Positions 48,544-57,484 are shown, counted from the stretch's first letter. The stretch is DNA of 64,000 nt from Acidaminobacter sp964416305 (GCA_964416305.1 CAYQDM010000018.1:1-64000), one strand, 5' to 3'. Made by a program: numbers and translations. The notes: generated from the sequence alone by a model not told the origin.

Positions 48544-48590
48544 AAGCGCCAAGACCCAGCAGAACATTTCTGCCGATGGTCTTGGCGCTT
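48544..48590 (+). terminator. Motif-bearing hairpin, right flank of the TA pair
   Basis: The same 47-base hairpin as at 47741-47787 (45 of 47 identical), in the same orientation; GCCGATGGTC is at 48572-48581. It begins 4 bases past the toxin stop. Confidence 0.88.
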
Positions 48591-48623
48591 TCCTTTTCTC
48601 AAATTCATACGCCTCCCCAAAAC

Positions 48624-48869
48624 TCATCGAATAAAATTGGTGTAGACGGCTTCTTCCTTTTTCGGCAAAGGAACGCCGGCTTTTGCGCCCGCTTCCTTGC
48701 ACTTCAAAAACCAAGCCATATTTCGCCCAAGGGTCCTCATGATTTTCATGCCTTCCAGATCTTGAACGACCTCTTCCGGCGTTAACCCATGCACGCTGTT
48801 CCAATAATTCGATGAAATAATTGGCATCTGAGAAATCGTAAAATATTTATTCAGCGGGTATTTAATCAA
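48624..48869 (-). pseudogene. C-terminal remnant of a flavodoxin-family oxidoreductase
   Basis: The frame encodes only the last 70-80 residues of an NADPH-dependent FMN reductase/flavodoxin-family protein: SNYWNSVHGLTPEEVVQDLEGM, RTLGRNMAWFLK and the terminal YTNFIR are typical of that tail. The flavin-binding N-terminal two thirds are absent, and the aldo/keto reductase gene ends 9 bases upstream. No ribosome site precedes it. It is probably debris from a deletion. Confidence 0.65.
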
Positions 48870-48877
48870 ATGTCACA

Positions 48878-49993
48878 CTAATTCTCAAAAACCTCAACCA
48901 CCGACTTTAGATGCTGAACAATCTCAAGATGCTGCGGACAAAGAACTTCGCACCGTTTGCACTCAATGCAATCCGACGCTTTGCCAAAAGCCTTGGCATA
49001 ATTCTCATAATAGACCTTTTGTAAGGAAAATCTTTTGTTCGTCGACTGCATCTCTGCGTTATACAGTGCTAAATAATTTGGAATCGGAATGTTTTTCGGA
49101 CAATCGTCCACACAGTACCGGCAAGCCGTACAAGCGACAGCTATAGCCTCATTGATGATCGACACCGCCTTCTGAATGGTCTCGACCTCTGCCTGCCCCA
49201 GCGGCTCAAAAGTCTTCATAACACTCATATTGTCCAGCAACTGCTCGCTATTTGACATGCCGCTTAACACCATAAAGACACCCTCGTGGCTCCCGGCAAA
49301 TCGCACCGCCCATGAAGGCACAGACCATTCTGGCCGATGGTTTTTAAACAGCATCTCCGCCGCTTCCGGAATATGAGCCAGCGAGCCCCCTTTCACCGGT
49401 TCCATGACAATCACAGGTTTATTATGGCGCCTCGCTGTTTCATAGCATTTCCTAGACTGAATCCCCTCGTGCTCCCAATCCAGATAATTGATCTGAAGCT
49501 GTACAAAGTCTACCTCAGGATGCGCACTCAATATTTCCTCCAGCAGTCCCGCATGATCATGATAAGAAAAACCAATTTGCCTGATCTTTCCTTCTCTTTT
49601 CTTCTGCAGAATAAACTCAAAGCACTCAAGATCTTCGGCGATCTCATAATGTGAGATGTTCAAATTGTGCAGGAGATAGTAGTCAAAATAGTCAACGCCG
49701 CACTTTTCAAGCTGTTCGTTGAAAATTCTTTCCAGGTCCTCTTTCGTTTTAAGAAACATGACAGGCAGCTTTGACGCCAGTTTAAACTGTTCCCTTGGAT
49801 GCCGCTTGACCAGCGCCTCACGTATGGCAACTTCACTTTTGAAATCATGGTACATATAGGCAGTGTCAAAATAAGTAAAGCCTTGGTCAAGGAACGTATC
49901 CACCATCTGCTTCAGGACTTCCAGATCTATACTTGACGACTGCTCCGGGTCAGACAGCGGCAGACGCATTAAACCAAATCCTAGTTTTTTCAC
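48878..49993 (-). CDS. Aldo/keto reductase with C-terminal ferredoxin domain
   Basis: A 371-residue fusion. The N-terminal TIM barrel has the catalytic Asp and Tyr (FDTAYMYHD) and an active-site lysine and His. The last 100 residues carry two 4Fe-4S motifs (CTACRYCVDDCPKN and CIECKRCEVLCPQ). This architecture is common in anaerobes and probably links NAD(P)H or ferredoxin to carbonyl reduction. The start is GTG with GGAGG 7 bases upstream. A MerR-type promoter lies about 110 bases upstream. It contains one motif copy (49333-49342). Confidence 0.9.
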   Translation of the reverse strand: MKKLGFGLMRLPLSDPEQSSSIDLEVLKQMVDTFLDQGFTYFDTAYMYHDFKSEVAIREALVKRHPREQFKLASKLPVMFLKTKEDLERIFNEQLEKCGVDYFDYYLLHNLNISHYEIAEDLECFEFILQKKREGKIRQIGFSYHDHAGLLEEILSAHPEVDFVQLQINYLDWEHEGIQSRKCYETARRHNKPVIVMEPVKGGSLAHIPEAAEMLFKNHRPEWSVPSWAVRFAGSHEGVFMVLSGMSNSEQLLDNMSVMKTFEPLGQAEVETIQKAVSIINEAIAVACTACRYCVDDCPKNIPIPNYLALYNAEMQSTNKRFSLQKVYYENYAKAFGKASDCIECKRCEVLCPQHLEIVQHLKSVVEVFEN

Positions 49994-50102
49994 GATAAAA
50001 CCTCCATTAAGTGATTGCAACGACAGAATTGACTGGCATTAGCACCATGGGATCAGTTCTGAAAATCCCGTGACAAGATGTGCAGCGCATCTCTTCCTAC
50101 CC

Positions 50103-50133
50103 ATCATAAACCCTGGAGTTAACTCCAAGTCAA
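50103..50133 (-). promoter_or_regulatory. MerR-type promoter of the aldo/keto reductase
   Basis: On the minus strand TTGACT and TATGAT are 19 bases apart, and the spacer contains the palindrome CTTGGAGTTAACTCCAGG. The over-long spacer with a central palindrome is the hallmark of MerR-family activation. The regulator gene is not adjacent. Confidence 0.75.
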
Positions 50134-50203
50134 GGAATTGTGGAAATTTCTTGAGATTATTTTATATTCACTGATTTCAATATTACCATGATCTCAAAAA
50201 CAA

Positions 50204-50236
50204 AAGCCAAGACCACCTTTAGCCGATGGTCTTGGC
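50204..50236 (-). terminator. Motif-bearing hairpin past the BCCT gene
   Basis: GCCAAGACC (50206-50214) pairs with GGTCTTGGC (50228-50236); GCCGATGGTC is at 50222-50231. A T-run follows on the minus strand (TTTTGTTTTTG). Confidence 0.8.
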
Positions 50237-50267
50237 AACATTCATTTAACAATAATTATTATTTACT

Positions 50268-51839
50268 TCAAGCCGCCTCATCCTCAACAACTTCCAATTC
50301 AATCAACGCCATCTCGGAGTCCACTCTGCCGGATACCATCCGGAAGACACTGACAATAACCGGGAGCGTGAAGATAAAGATTGGCAGCGCATAGACTATA
50401 CTCATGGTCTGCAGGGCGGTTGTCCCGACTTCACCTAAGGCGAAGAGACAAATGAGCGTCGTTGCGCCAATCATGATCCCCCAGAACAATTTGATTGGTC
50501 GCGGCGCTTCATCCGCAGATGAGTGCTTTAACGTGACCGCAGAAATTGTACCCGTCATGGCGTCCGCAAGAGTTATGAAGGAGAAAAACAGAACCGCAAC
50601 TAATAGCGGAATCATGATGGAATAGAACGGCATATTCTGCAGCAAGGCGAAGTTGGCAACTGGGAACCCCAAGTTTTGAATGGTCTCGTAGATGCCAGCA
50701 TTATTGAAGAAATCCTGGTAAATTGCATTGCCGCCAAAGGCAGTAAACCAAATGAAAACGAAAATGCCAGGAACAAAAATATTGACCATCAGGTACGCTC
50801 TAACGGAACGGCCTCTTGAAATCTTAGCTAAAAACATGCCTACCAGAGGCGCATAAGCCATAATCCAAGCCATAAAGAAGACAGTATTATTTCGGCTCCA
50901 GCCTTCACCTACGTTAAACGCATCTGCATTTAGTGCGGTAGAGATGAAATTATTGAGCATGGACGCGACACTTTCAGTAAAGAGATTCGCGAGAAAGACC
51001 GTTGGACCAAATATGACGAGAAATGCAGTGATGATGATGTAGATGTAAGCATTTGCATTACTGATAATCTTCATGCCTTTATTGAGTCCGCGTGAACTGG
51101 AAATTGTGTATGAAAGCGTTACCACCAAAATAGTTAAGGCGTAGATCATATTGCTTGGCTCAATACCGAAGACGAACTGCATGCCTGATGCGAACTGAGT
51201 TGTACCAAATCCCAGTGACGTTACAATACCACCTACAAGCGCGAGAATTGAAAGTACGTCCACAACCTTGCCTTGCCATCCGTAGATTTTTTCTTTTATC
51301 AAAGGATAAAGCGCCGAACTTGGACGATAGGGGAGATTATGATTCATGGACATATAGCCTACAGCCAAACCCCAGAAAGCGAAGATGCCATAGTACAAGA
51401 ACGACCAGTGGAAAGAGGAAATTTGAATGGCACGGACTGCTGCCTGTGGTGTCAATGGCTCCAAATATGTAAATGCCGGCGGATTGTAAAAATAGGAGAG
51501 TGGTTCACCCACTGCGTAAAATACCATTGCTGTGGCAATGCCGCTGCAAACCGCCATGGCGCACCAGGAGAATACATTATGCTCTGGCTTAGCATCTGGT
51601 CCACCAATAATTTTTTTGCCAAATGGCGACGCGGCAACATAAAAGCATATGAAAAGCAGTGCAAGAGATACAATCAGATAAAACCAACCAAAGCCTTTGG
51701 TTGTAAAATCAAACAAGAAACTGACAGAGGAGTGAAAGAAAGTCGGGAAAATAATACCTATTAATAAGACGACTCCCAGAATGATCGCAGAAGGTAAAAA
51801 TGTACTTTTTTCGATTTCAAAGCCCTTATTTTTACTCAT
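50268..51839 (-). CDS. BCCT family transporter
   Basis: A 523-residue betaine/carnitine/choline-type transporter with 12 expected helices. Family marks include FHWSFLYYGIFAFWGLAVGYMS and the substrate-box region SRNNTVFFMAWIMAYAPLVGMFLAKISRGRSVR. Substrates in the family are quaternary amines such as glycine betaine or carnitine. GGAGG lies 10 bases before the ATG. It is the last gene of the HcnABC-AOR operon, 21 bases after the MoaD-like gene, so it probably imports the substrate of that pathway. Confidence 0.9.
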   Translation of the reverse strand: MSKNKGFEIEKSTFLPSAIILGVVLLIGIIFPTFFHSSVSFLFDFTTKGFGWFYLIVSLALLFICFYVAASPFGKKIIGGPDAKPEHNVFSWCAMAVCSGIATAMVFYAVGEPLSYFYNPPAFTYLEPLTPQAAVRAIQISSFHWSFLYYGIFAFWGLAVGYMSMNHNLPYRPSSALYPLIKEKIYGWQGKVVDVLSILALVGGIVTSLGFGTTQFASGMQFVFGIEPSNMIYALTILVVTLSYTISSSRGLNKGMKIISNANAYIYIIITAFLVIFGPTVFLANLFTESVASMLNNFISTALNADAFNVGEGWSRNNTVFFMAWIMAYAPLVGMFLAKISRGRSVRAYLMVNIFVPGIFVFIWFTAFGGNAIYQDFFNNAGIYETIQNLGFPVANFALLQNMPFYSIMIPLLVAVLFFSFITLADAMTGTISAVTLKHSSADEAPRPIKLFWGIMIGATTLICLFALGEVGTTALQTMSIVYALPIFIFTLPVIVSVFRMVSGRVDSEMALIELEVVEDEAA

Positions 51840-51860
51840 ATAGTCACTACCTCCAATTTT

Positions 51861-52109
51861 TTATCCACCCGCTAAAGGCCCAATGAGTGTGATCGTTGAA
51901 TCTTCAACGATCACCTCATTGATTGAACTGCAACTTTTGTTATTCACTATGATCATAGGCGTCAACATTGGGCTGATTTCAGCATTCATAAGTATGTCTC
52001 TGATGGTCATAGGCGTGTCTGACATAATGTTAAAAGTCTCCTTAAAGTCTATCCCAGCAGTCTTATAAATTGAAAGCAGGCTTTCTGACAATTTTATTGT
52101 AATCTGCAT
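51861..52109 (-). CDS. MoaD/ThiS-like ubiquitin-fold sulfur carrier
   Basis: An 82-residue protein that ends PLAGG, the di-glycine tail that is thiocarboxylated in MoaD and ThiS. The middle (MTIRDILMNAEISPMLTPMIIVNN, EVIVEDSTITLIGPL) fits the beta-grasp fold. It lies 43 bases after the aldehyde oxidoreductase gene, so it probably serves synthesis of that enzyme's tungsten-pterin cofactor. GGAGG is 12 bases before the chosen ATG; Met1 of the longer frame lies upstream of the ribosome site. Confidence 0.75.
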   Translation of the reverse strand: MQITIKLSESLLSIYKTAGIDFKETFNIMSDTPMTIRDILMNAEISPMLTPMIIVNNKSCSSINEVIVEDSTITLIGPLAGG

Positions 52110-52152
52110 AGCTGTCGCCCACCTCCTAAACATATAATTGAATCTTAGAATA

Positions 52153-54030
52153 TCATAGATTCAATCCAAATTTAACTAGAGTATCACTAGTAGGGATCCC
52201 ATTACAATCCCAACCCCGGCCATCGTAATAATGATCCAGCATTTCCTCTATGGCTTCAAGTTCAATAAAATGTCCTTTGTTTGGACCATCCGGAATAGGT
52301 TCGGTATAAAACCGCTTCGGAGGATAATCAAACTTTCGTCCAAAACCCTCTATCTCACGCACATTGTACATTCTGTTCAGATGCCAAAGCTTTTCAGATA
52401 ACCGTTCAAGCTCCACCCATGAAAACTTTCTTCCGGTGATCGCGTAGAACACCTCTTCATAATATGAGGTTTCAAGTCCAATTTCCATGAACTGCAGTCT
52501 ACAGGTACCAATTATATCAAAGGCCGGTCTGATATGCTGGCTTTTTAATACGATCGGCACGACATTCTCATGCTTCGCCTTTGGCAAGAAGTTCGCATTT
52601 TGCTCACCGGAGATCAGATCATTGACGTTTCCAACTACTGCCGATCCAGCAACATCGTTTCCAAGAACCCAGCATCTGCCATGGTGTGCGCCTATATCCG
52701 CGGTCATGTAACCCAGCATCATCCCTGGTGCGTTTCGGCTTTCATATCCTGTCCATTCCAGACCTTTGACATGGATTGCGAACTGATCACTGCCTTTGCC
52801 GATGGTTGCTGCTGCGCCTCTGACACCTTCGGCCAATACATTTCCAATGCCCTTTCTCTCAGCAATTTGCCTGAGAAGATACACCGCTGACTCGAAGTCT
52901 CCAAAGGAAACTTCCATACCGACATCTTCTTTTGTAAGAAGTCCCTTCTCAAAGCATTCGAAGGCAAAACTTAGGGCGACTCCCGCTGAACAGGTATCGA
53001 GACCTAGCTCATCACAAATGTAATTCAGATATGCAATATCGTGTATGTTGCTGATATCACAGTTGCTGCCCAGCAGTGACAAGGTCTCATACTCCGGCCC
53101 TTCTACATAGGCATCTCCAATTTTTGTTTTAGCATGGCCGTATTTTCCACAAGGTGTCGGACAGGAGAAGCAGCCTTTATCCGTAATTTTTAACTCTTTC
53201 AATACGGCTTCCCCATTGATTTTTTCCGCGTAGTCGCAATTTGATTTTTGGAAATTCCTTGTTGGTAATGCCCCTACATTATTGCACCAGTCCGTGATTC
53301 CGGCAGTACCCTGAGGAGTCCAACCAGTGAATCCAGGTTTTTTCCTCAAATCACCATACATTTTTTTGCCTTTTTCAAGGAGCAGCTCTGGATCAAAAAC
53401 CGGAATACCCTTCGTGCCTTTTACGGCTATCGCCTTGATGTTTTTCGAACCTAATACTGCGCCTATCCCAATCCTCCCAGCTTGTCGGCCAAAATCGTGG
53501 GATATGCAGGCAAAGTTGACTAGATTTTCGCCAGCCGGACCTATAGTGAGAATCTGATAGTCCTCCCCCAGGTCTTTCTTCATCGCTTCTTCAACTTCTG
53601 CCGAACCTCTGCCCCAATACTTTTCAGCGTCGACAATCTTAACATCATCATCATTGATCAGGATGTAACTGTGCTTCTCAGCCTTGCCGTCGATAATCAT
53701 AACGTCGTAACCCGCATATTTCATAGTAACCCCAAAGTGACCACCCATATTGCTGTCACCGTATCCACCTGTCGCAGGCGACTTGGTGGCGAAGTGGGTT
53801 TTACCACTGGAAGGCAGCATATGACCACTCAAAGGTCCCATGGCTACTATGAAAATATTATCTGGGCTAAAGGGATGGACATTAGGAGGATTTTCATCGT
53901 AGAGAATTTTAGCAGTAAACCCTCTTCCGCCAACGTACTCTTCAACTAATTCTTTCTTTAACGGTGTCTTTACTATTTTATTCGTTGAAAGATTAATTCT
54001 CAAAATAGTTCCGGCATAACCATAAATCAT
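52153..54030 (-). CDS. Aldehyde ferredoxin oxidoreductase
   Basis: A 625-residue tungsten-pterin enzyme that oxidises aldehydes to acids with ferredoxin as acceptor. It has the N-terminal AOR domain (YVGGRGFTAKIL ... GPLSGHMLPSSGKTHFATKSP) and the 4Fe-4S ligands in CFSCPTPCGKYG plus the later cysteine in GTCRLQF. The start at 54030 follows AAGGAG by 8 bases and overlaps the ferredoxin stop (ATGA). The aldehyde is unknown; an amine oxidised by the HcnABC-like enzyme upstream would supply one. It has a motif copy (52798-52807). Confidence 0.93.
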   Translation of the reverse strand: MIYGYAGTILRINLSTNKIVKTPLKKELVEEYVGGRGFTAKILYDENPPNVHPFSPDNIFIVAMGPLSGHMLPSSGKTHFATKSPATGGYGDSNMGGHFGVTMKYAGYDVMIIDGKAEKHSYILINDDDVKIVDAEKYWGRGSAEVEEAMKKDLGEDYQILTIGPAGENLVNFACISHDFGRQAGRIGIGAVLGSKNIKAIAVKGTKGIPVFDPELLLEKGKKMYGDLRKKPGFTGWTPQGTAGITDWCNNVGALPTRNFQKSNCDYAEKINGEAVLKELKITDKGCFSCPTPCGKYGHAKTKIGDAYVEGPEYETLSLLGSNCDISNIHDIAYLNYICDELGLDTCSAGVALSFAFECFEKGLLTKEDVGMEVSFGDFESAVYLLRQIAERKGIGNVLAEGVRGAAATIGKGSDQFAIHVKGLEWTGYESRNAPGMMLGYMTADIGAHHGRCWVLGNDVAGSAVVGNVNDLISGEQNANFLPKAKHENVVPIVLKSQHIRPAFDIIGTCRLQFMEIGLETSYYEEVFYAITGRKFSWVELERLSEKLWHLNRMYNVREIEGFGRKFDYPPKRFYTEPIPDGPNKGHFIELEAIEEMLDHYYDGRGWDCNGIPTSDTLVKFGLNL

Positions 54031-54419
54031 ACGGACGCTCCTTCCGCTGAATAACTGAGCGCATTCCTCGGACAAATTTCAGCACATTGTCCGCAGTCGT
54101 TGCACTTATGGGCGATCCCATCAATAAACCGGATCACATCATACGGACAGGCATCTATACATAGCTTACATCCAATACATAGTTCGGAATTGATATTGTA
54201 AACCCCGTCCGTTTGCTCAATTGCCCCTGTCGGACAGACATCCATGCAATTGCCGCATTGATTGCAATACTCTACATAGTATTTACCTGGTGCCGGAAAC
54301 TTGCCTTTGACGTTCAAAAAGGCACGTGACGGATTTGAGGTTCTAAACTTGGACAAAGCACAAACCAATTGGCAGGTTTTGCAGCCAGAACAAGTTTCGT
54401 TGCTGTATTGAAGGGGCAT
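54027..54419 (-). CDS. Four-cluster polyferredoxin
   Basis: A 130-residue electron carrier with four cysteine groups of 4Fe-4S type: CSGCKTCQLVC, CNQCGNCMDVCP, CIGCKLCIDACP and CNDCGQCAEICP. It resembles HycB/AOR electron-transfer subunits. It is translationally coupled to the aldehyde oxidoreductase gene and is likely its redox partner. Confidence 0.92.
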   Translation of the reverse strand: MPLQYSNETCSGCKTCQLVCALSKFRTSNPSRAFLNVKGKFPAPGKYYVEYCNQCGNCMDVCPTGAIEQTDGVYNINSELCIGCKLCIDACPYDVIRFIDGIAHKCNDCGQCAEICPRNALSYSAEGASV

Positions 54420-54492
54420 CTTACCACTCCTTTTGGATCGTTTAATTGTAGATTAAAATTATTGAACCAACTTCTATTTACGGAACAACGAC

Positions 54493-55635
54493 TTAGACAA
54501 CACCTGTCTCGAAGATGAGTTCACCTTTTTCAAATCGTCTGACATTCATAGGTTCCAAATCCAAAGTCGTTTTCTCTCCGCTTAAATGTTCAGCAAGCAA
54601 CAACCCAATTGCCGGAGAAAGCATAAATCCTTTGCCGCAGCCGAGTGCAGTATAGTAGCCTTCTACTTCCGGAATGGAGCCAATAATTGGTTGACCATCC
54701 GGTGAAATGCCATAATGACCAGCCCATTGACGTACAATGCGTACATCTTTGAGTGCCGGAATCTGGAATACTGACTTCTTCGCCATCTCTTCCATAAAAG
54801 ACCAGTCGTGGTTGTAGTTAATGCGCTTTGGCTCATTTGGGATACCATAACCCATAACAAATCCGCCATGATGCTGCTGATTGATATAGGAGTCGTGGTT
54901 AAAGGACATGACCAACGGCCCAACCATGTGCTCCAGCGGTTCTGTTACTAAAATCTGGTGCCTTTCAGGTTCAACTGGATGAGAAACGCCAACCATTTTA
55001 CCAATGAATTTGGCATAAGGACCTGTCGCGTTGATCACCAAAGGTGTATTAATTGTGCCCTTATCAGTCTTAACCGCTTTAATTTTGCCCGCTTCAGTTT
55101 CAATGTCTAGCACCTCTGTATATTTTTCGAATTCAACGCCTAAATCTCTGGCACCTTTCTCAAAAGCAAAGGTTGCCTTAAAAGGATTGATGCAGCCATC
55201 TTCTTTGCAGTAAAACGCCGCTTCCATGCCATCAATGTTCAGATAAGGCACGACATCTTTGGCCTCAGATCCTGTCAGGCGTTTTGCCGGCACCCCGAGG
55301 GATTGCTGCAACACAAGGTTTTTACTTAGTCTTTCAGCCTGTTTTTTATCATAAGTAATCATCAGATAGCCAGATTGCCTGAATTCAATGTCACCGTAGC
55401 CAGTTTTTTCACCTAGCTCAAGGAAAAGATTGCATGCCAAACGTGACAAATTGATATTGATTTCAGTTCCCCACTGCTGACGAATACCAGCGCCGCACCT
55501 GCCTGTAGAACCACTGGTTATGTACCGTTTTTCCAGAAGCACAATATTCTTAAAACCCTTCAGCGCCAGGTTATAAGCTACAGAACAACCGATTGAGCCG
55601 CCTCCAATAATGACTACATCCGCATTCTTACGCAT
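54493..55635 (-). CDS. FAD-dependent amine dehydrogenase catalytic subunit (HcnC/DAO-like)
   Basis: A 380-residue D-amino-acid-oxidase fold protein. The FAD motif VVIIGGGSIGCSVAYNLALKG is at the N-terminus, GRCGAGIRQQWG is a typical substrate-side block, and the GISPDGQPIIG and GCGKGFMLSPAIG segments are at the C-terminus. This is the catalytic beta subunit of HcnABC/opine-oxidase/hydroxyproline-dehydrogenase complexes. The start at 55635 follows GGAGG by 8 bases. It overlaps the 2Fe-2S gene by 8 bases. Substrate candidates are a secondary amine, an opine or a D-amino acid. Confidence 0.88.
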   Translation of the reverse strand: MRKNADVVIIGGGSIGCSVAYNLALKGFKNIVLLEKRYITSGSTGRCGAGIRQQWGTEININLSRLACNLFLELGEKTGYGDIEFRQSGYLMITYDKKQAERLSKNLVLQQSLGVPAKRLTGSEAKDVVPYLNIDGMEAAFYCKEDGCINPFKATFAFEKGARDLGVEFEKYTEVLDIETEAGKIKAVKTDKGTINTPLVINATGPYAKFIGKMVGVSHPVEPERHQILVTEPLEHMVGPLVMSFNHDSYINQQHHGGFVMGYGIPNEPKRINYNHDWSFMEEMAKKSVFQIPALKDVRIVRQWAGHYGISPDGQPIIGSIPEVEGYYTALGCGKGFMLSPAIGLLLAEHLSGEKTTLDLEPMNVRRFEKGELIFETGVV

Positions 55636-55906
55636 TTCTAGCACCTCCGGCAACCTTACCCATTTTAATTGGCTTTACAGGCGCTCTGTAAGTTGGCATG
55701 TCAATTTGCTCCATTTTCAAAGCGTGATATTTCGCTATCTCTTTGGCGATCAGTTCCCTGCATGTACGCCCCTGGCAAGGGCCCATGGTACATCTTGTGG
55801 AACGTTTAATCTCTTCCATTGAGACAGAGCCCTCATCCAGCATTTTATGCAAATCTTCCAACGTCAAATTTTCACATCTGCAAAGATAAACTTTTGATTC
55901 ATCCAT
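55628..55906 (-). CDS. BFD-like [2Fe-2S]-binding subunit
   Basis: A 92-residue protein with the bacterioferritin-associated-ferredoxin-like cysteine set CRC ... CTMGPCQGRTC. In relatives this domain sits at the C-terminus of the HcnB-type subunit; here it is a separate gene. It overlaps both neighbours by 8 bases and so is co-translated with them. Confidence 0.88.
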   Translation of the reverse strand: MDESKVYLCRCENLTLEDLHKMLDEGSVSMEEIKRSTRCTMGPCQGRTCRELIAKEIAKYHALKMEQIDMPTYRAPVKPIKMGKVAGGARNA

Positions 55907-56399
55907 TATGCTGCCTCCTCACTTTAATGCTTCGTACATCGTAAATGAGTTCATTCGGTATGGCGATTGTCACGATATTGGTTTTATCAAACTTCTTGTT
56001 GGCCTGAACATTGACGACCTTCGCTTGCGCAACAACATTTCCAAATCGGTCCAAGGCATCGACATCAGCGCCTTTTTCAGGGAGCGGGCTCATTTCATAA
56101 GGTATTTTGATTGAGACCTGATCCGCAGAGTAGGTTTCGTCTATGACGAAACACGCAAGTCCCGGACACACTGTAACACAGATGCCGCATCCGGAGCATT
56201 TGTCTGCATAGACCGTTGGAGTTTCATTGATATCTTCCATATTCTTAACGGCGCCAAAGCTGCAGCTAGTATTGCACGGATTACATGGAATACTTTGAAA
56301 ACATTCCATGACGACATATGGGCCTTGTTCTCTTCTCTCTTTTGATGGGAGAAGACTTTCAAACATTTCTTTACTGACGATTCCGCATCTATTGAACAA
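55899..56399 (-). CDS. 4Fe-4S subunit of the amine dehydrogenase
   Basis: A 166-residue protein. CNPCNTSC and CSGCGICVTVCPGLAC carry one or two 4Fe-4S clusters; the second half is a beta domain with VDALDRFGNVVAQAKVVNV. I chose the TTG at 56399 because GGAGGG lies 6 bases upstream, just past the preceding stop. Proteins of this shape accompany HcnB/HcnC-like subunits in Clostridia. It would carry electrons from FAD toward ferredoxin. Confidence 0.8.
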   Translation of the reverse strand: MFNRCGIVSKEMFESLLPSKERREQGPYVVMECFQSIPCNPCNTSCSFGAVKNMEDINETPTVYADKCSGCGICVTVCPGLACFVIDETYSADQVSIKIPYEMSPLPEKGADVDALDRFGNVVAQAKVVNVQANKKFDKTNIVTIAIPNELIYDVRSIKVRRQHNG

Positions 56400-56410
56400 T
56401 GTAAACCCTC

Positions 56411-57484
56411 CTACCCACAAAGTTGTTCCAGGCCTTGCCTGATTTTTTCTCCAACCGGACCGGAACGCATAGCGTTCAATTCTTCGATATAAAGACGACG
56501 AGCCTCTTCTGCGCCCTTAGCGTATCCCAGTTCTATCGATGCAGACAGACCGGCGATACTGCCTTCAATCATGGCTGCGCTGGCTTCTTCAATACACGCG
56601 ACGTCACCTGCAACATAAACGCCTGGAGCGGAAGTTTCCATGTAGGCATTTTTTGTTGGCACGTAACCGCCTAAGATTGGCACATACTTCATCTTGCAAC
56701 CAATGTGGCGAAGCAGTTCTGATAGCGGTGTCAATCCGACCGCGAGGCAGATCGTATCAATATCCAGCTTTCTTTCAGTCCCTTTAATTGGAGCAAAATT
56801 AGCGTCAATCTCATGGATCAAGGCGCCTGTGATGACTTCATCACCTAAGGCTTCTTTAATCGTCGTTTGTGTATAAATTGGAACACCCAGACGCTGCAGC
56901 TTTGCAGCATGTACTAAATATCCGCCCACCTTAGTTGCTGCGTCGATGATCGCTTCCACTTTGACACCCGCTTGAACCAATTGATAGGAGACTATAAGAC
57001 CAATATTTCCTGCGCCTACCATCAACACATTGTCACCAGGCTTGACGCCAAACTGATTCATAAAGGTTTGAACAGCGCCTGCGCCATAGACACCAGGTAA
57101 GTCATTGTTAGGAAAAAGAAGCATTTTTTCAGCGGCGCCAGTGGTTATGATAATTTTTTCAGCCGTCATTCTGCCGTACTCGTATCGCTCTTCATATGTA
57201 ATAACGCCATCTTTATATATTCCGAGAACGGTGGTATCTGCCTTGACTTCAATGAGTTTATTATCAGCGATCATATTCTGTAAGATTGTAGCAATTTCAA
57301 TGCCTCTTGTACCTGCATATTCGTTTTCAGAGCCAAAAAATCTGTGAGTTTGCTTGACCAACTGACCACCGAGTGCGAGTCCTCTTTCAAAGAGAACCAC
57401 TCTGGCACCTTGTTTTGCTGCGGCTATGGCAGCACTCATTCCAGCAGGACCTCCGCCTATAACGGCGACTTCAGTATGCAGCAT
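56411..57484 (-). CDS. FAD/NAD(P)-binding subunit, HcnB-like
   Basis: A 357-residue pyridine-nucleotide-disulfide-oxidoreductase-type flavoprotein. It has the FAD motif VIGGGPAGMSAA at the start, the second dinucleotide motif VLMVGAGNIGLIV and the C-terminal GVYVAGDVA. It is the alpha/B subunit of the complex. GGAGGTGAG precedes the ATG, which overlaps the hcnA-like stop (TAATG). Confidence 0.9.
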   Translation of the reverse strand: MLHTEVAVIGGGPAGMSAAIAAAKQGARVVLFERGLALGGQLVKQTHRFFGSENEYAGTRGIEIATILQNMIADNKLIEVKADTTVLGIYKDGVITYEERYEYGRMTAEKIIITTGAAEKMLLFPNNDLPGVYGAGAVQTFMNQFGVKPGDNVLMVGAGNIGLIVSYQLVQAGVKVEAIIDAATKVGGYLVHAAKLQRLGVPIYTQTTIKEALGDEVITGALIHEIDANFAPIKGTERKLDIDTICLAVGLTPLSELLRHIGCKMKYVPILGGYVPTKNAYMETSAPGVYVAGDVACIEEASAAMIEGSIAGLSASIELGYAKGAEEARRLYIEELNAMRSGPVGEKIRQGLEQLCG

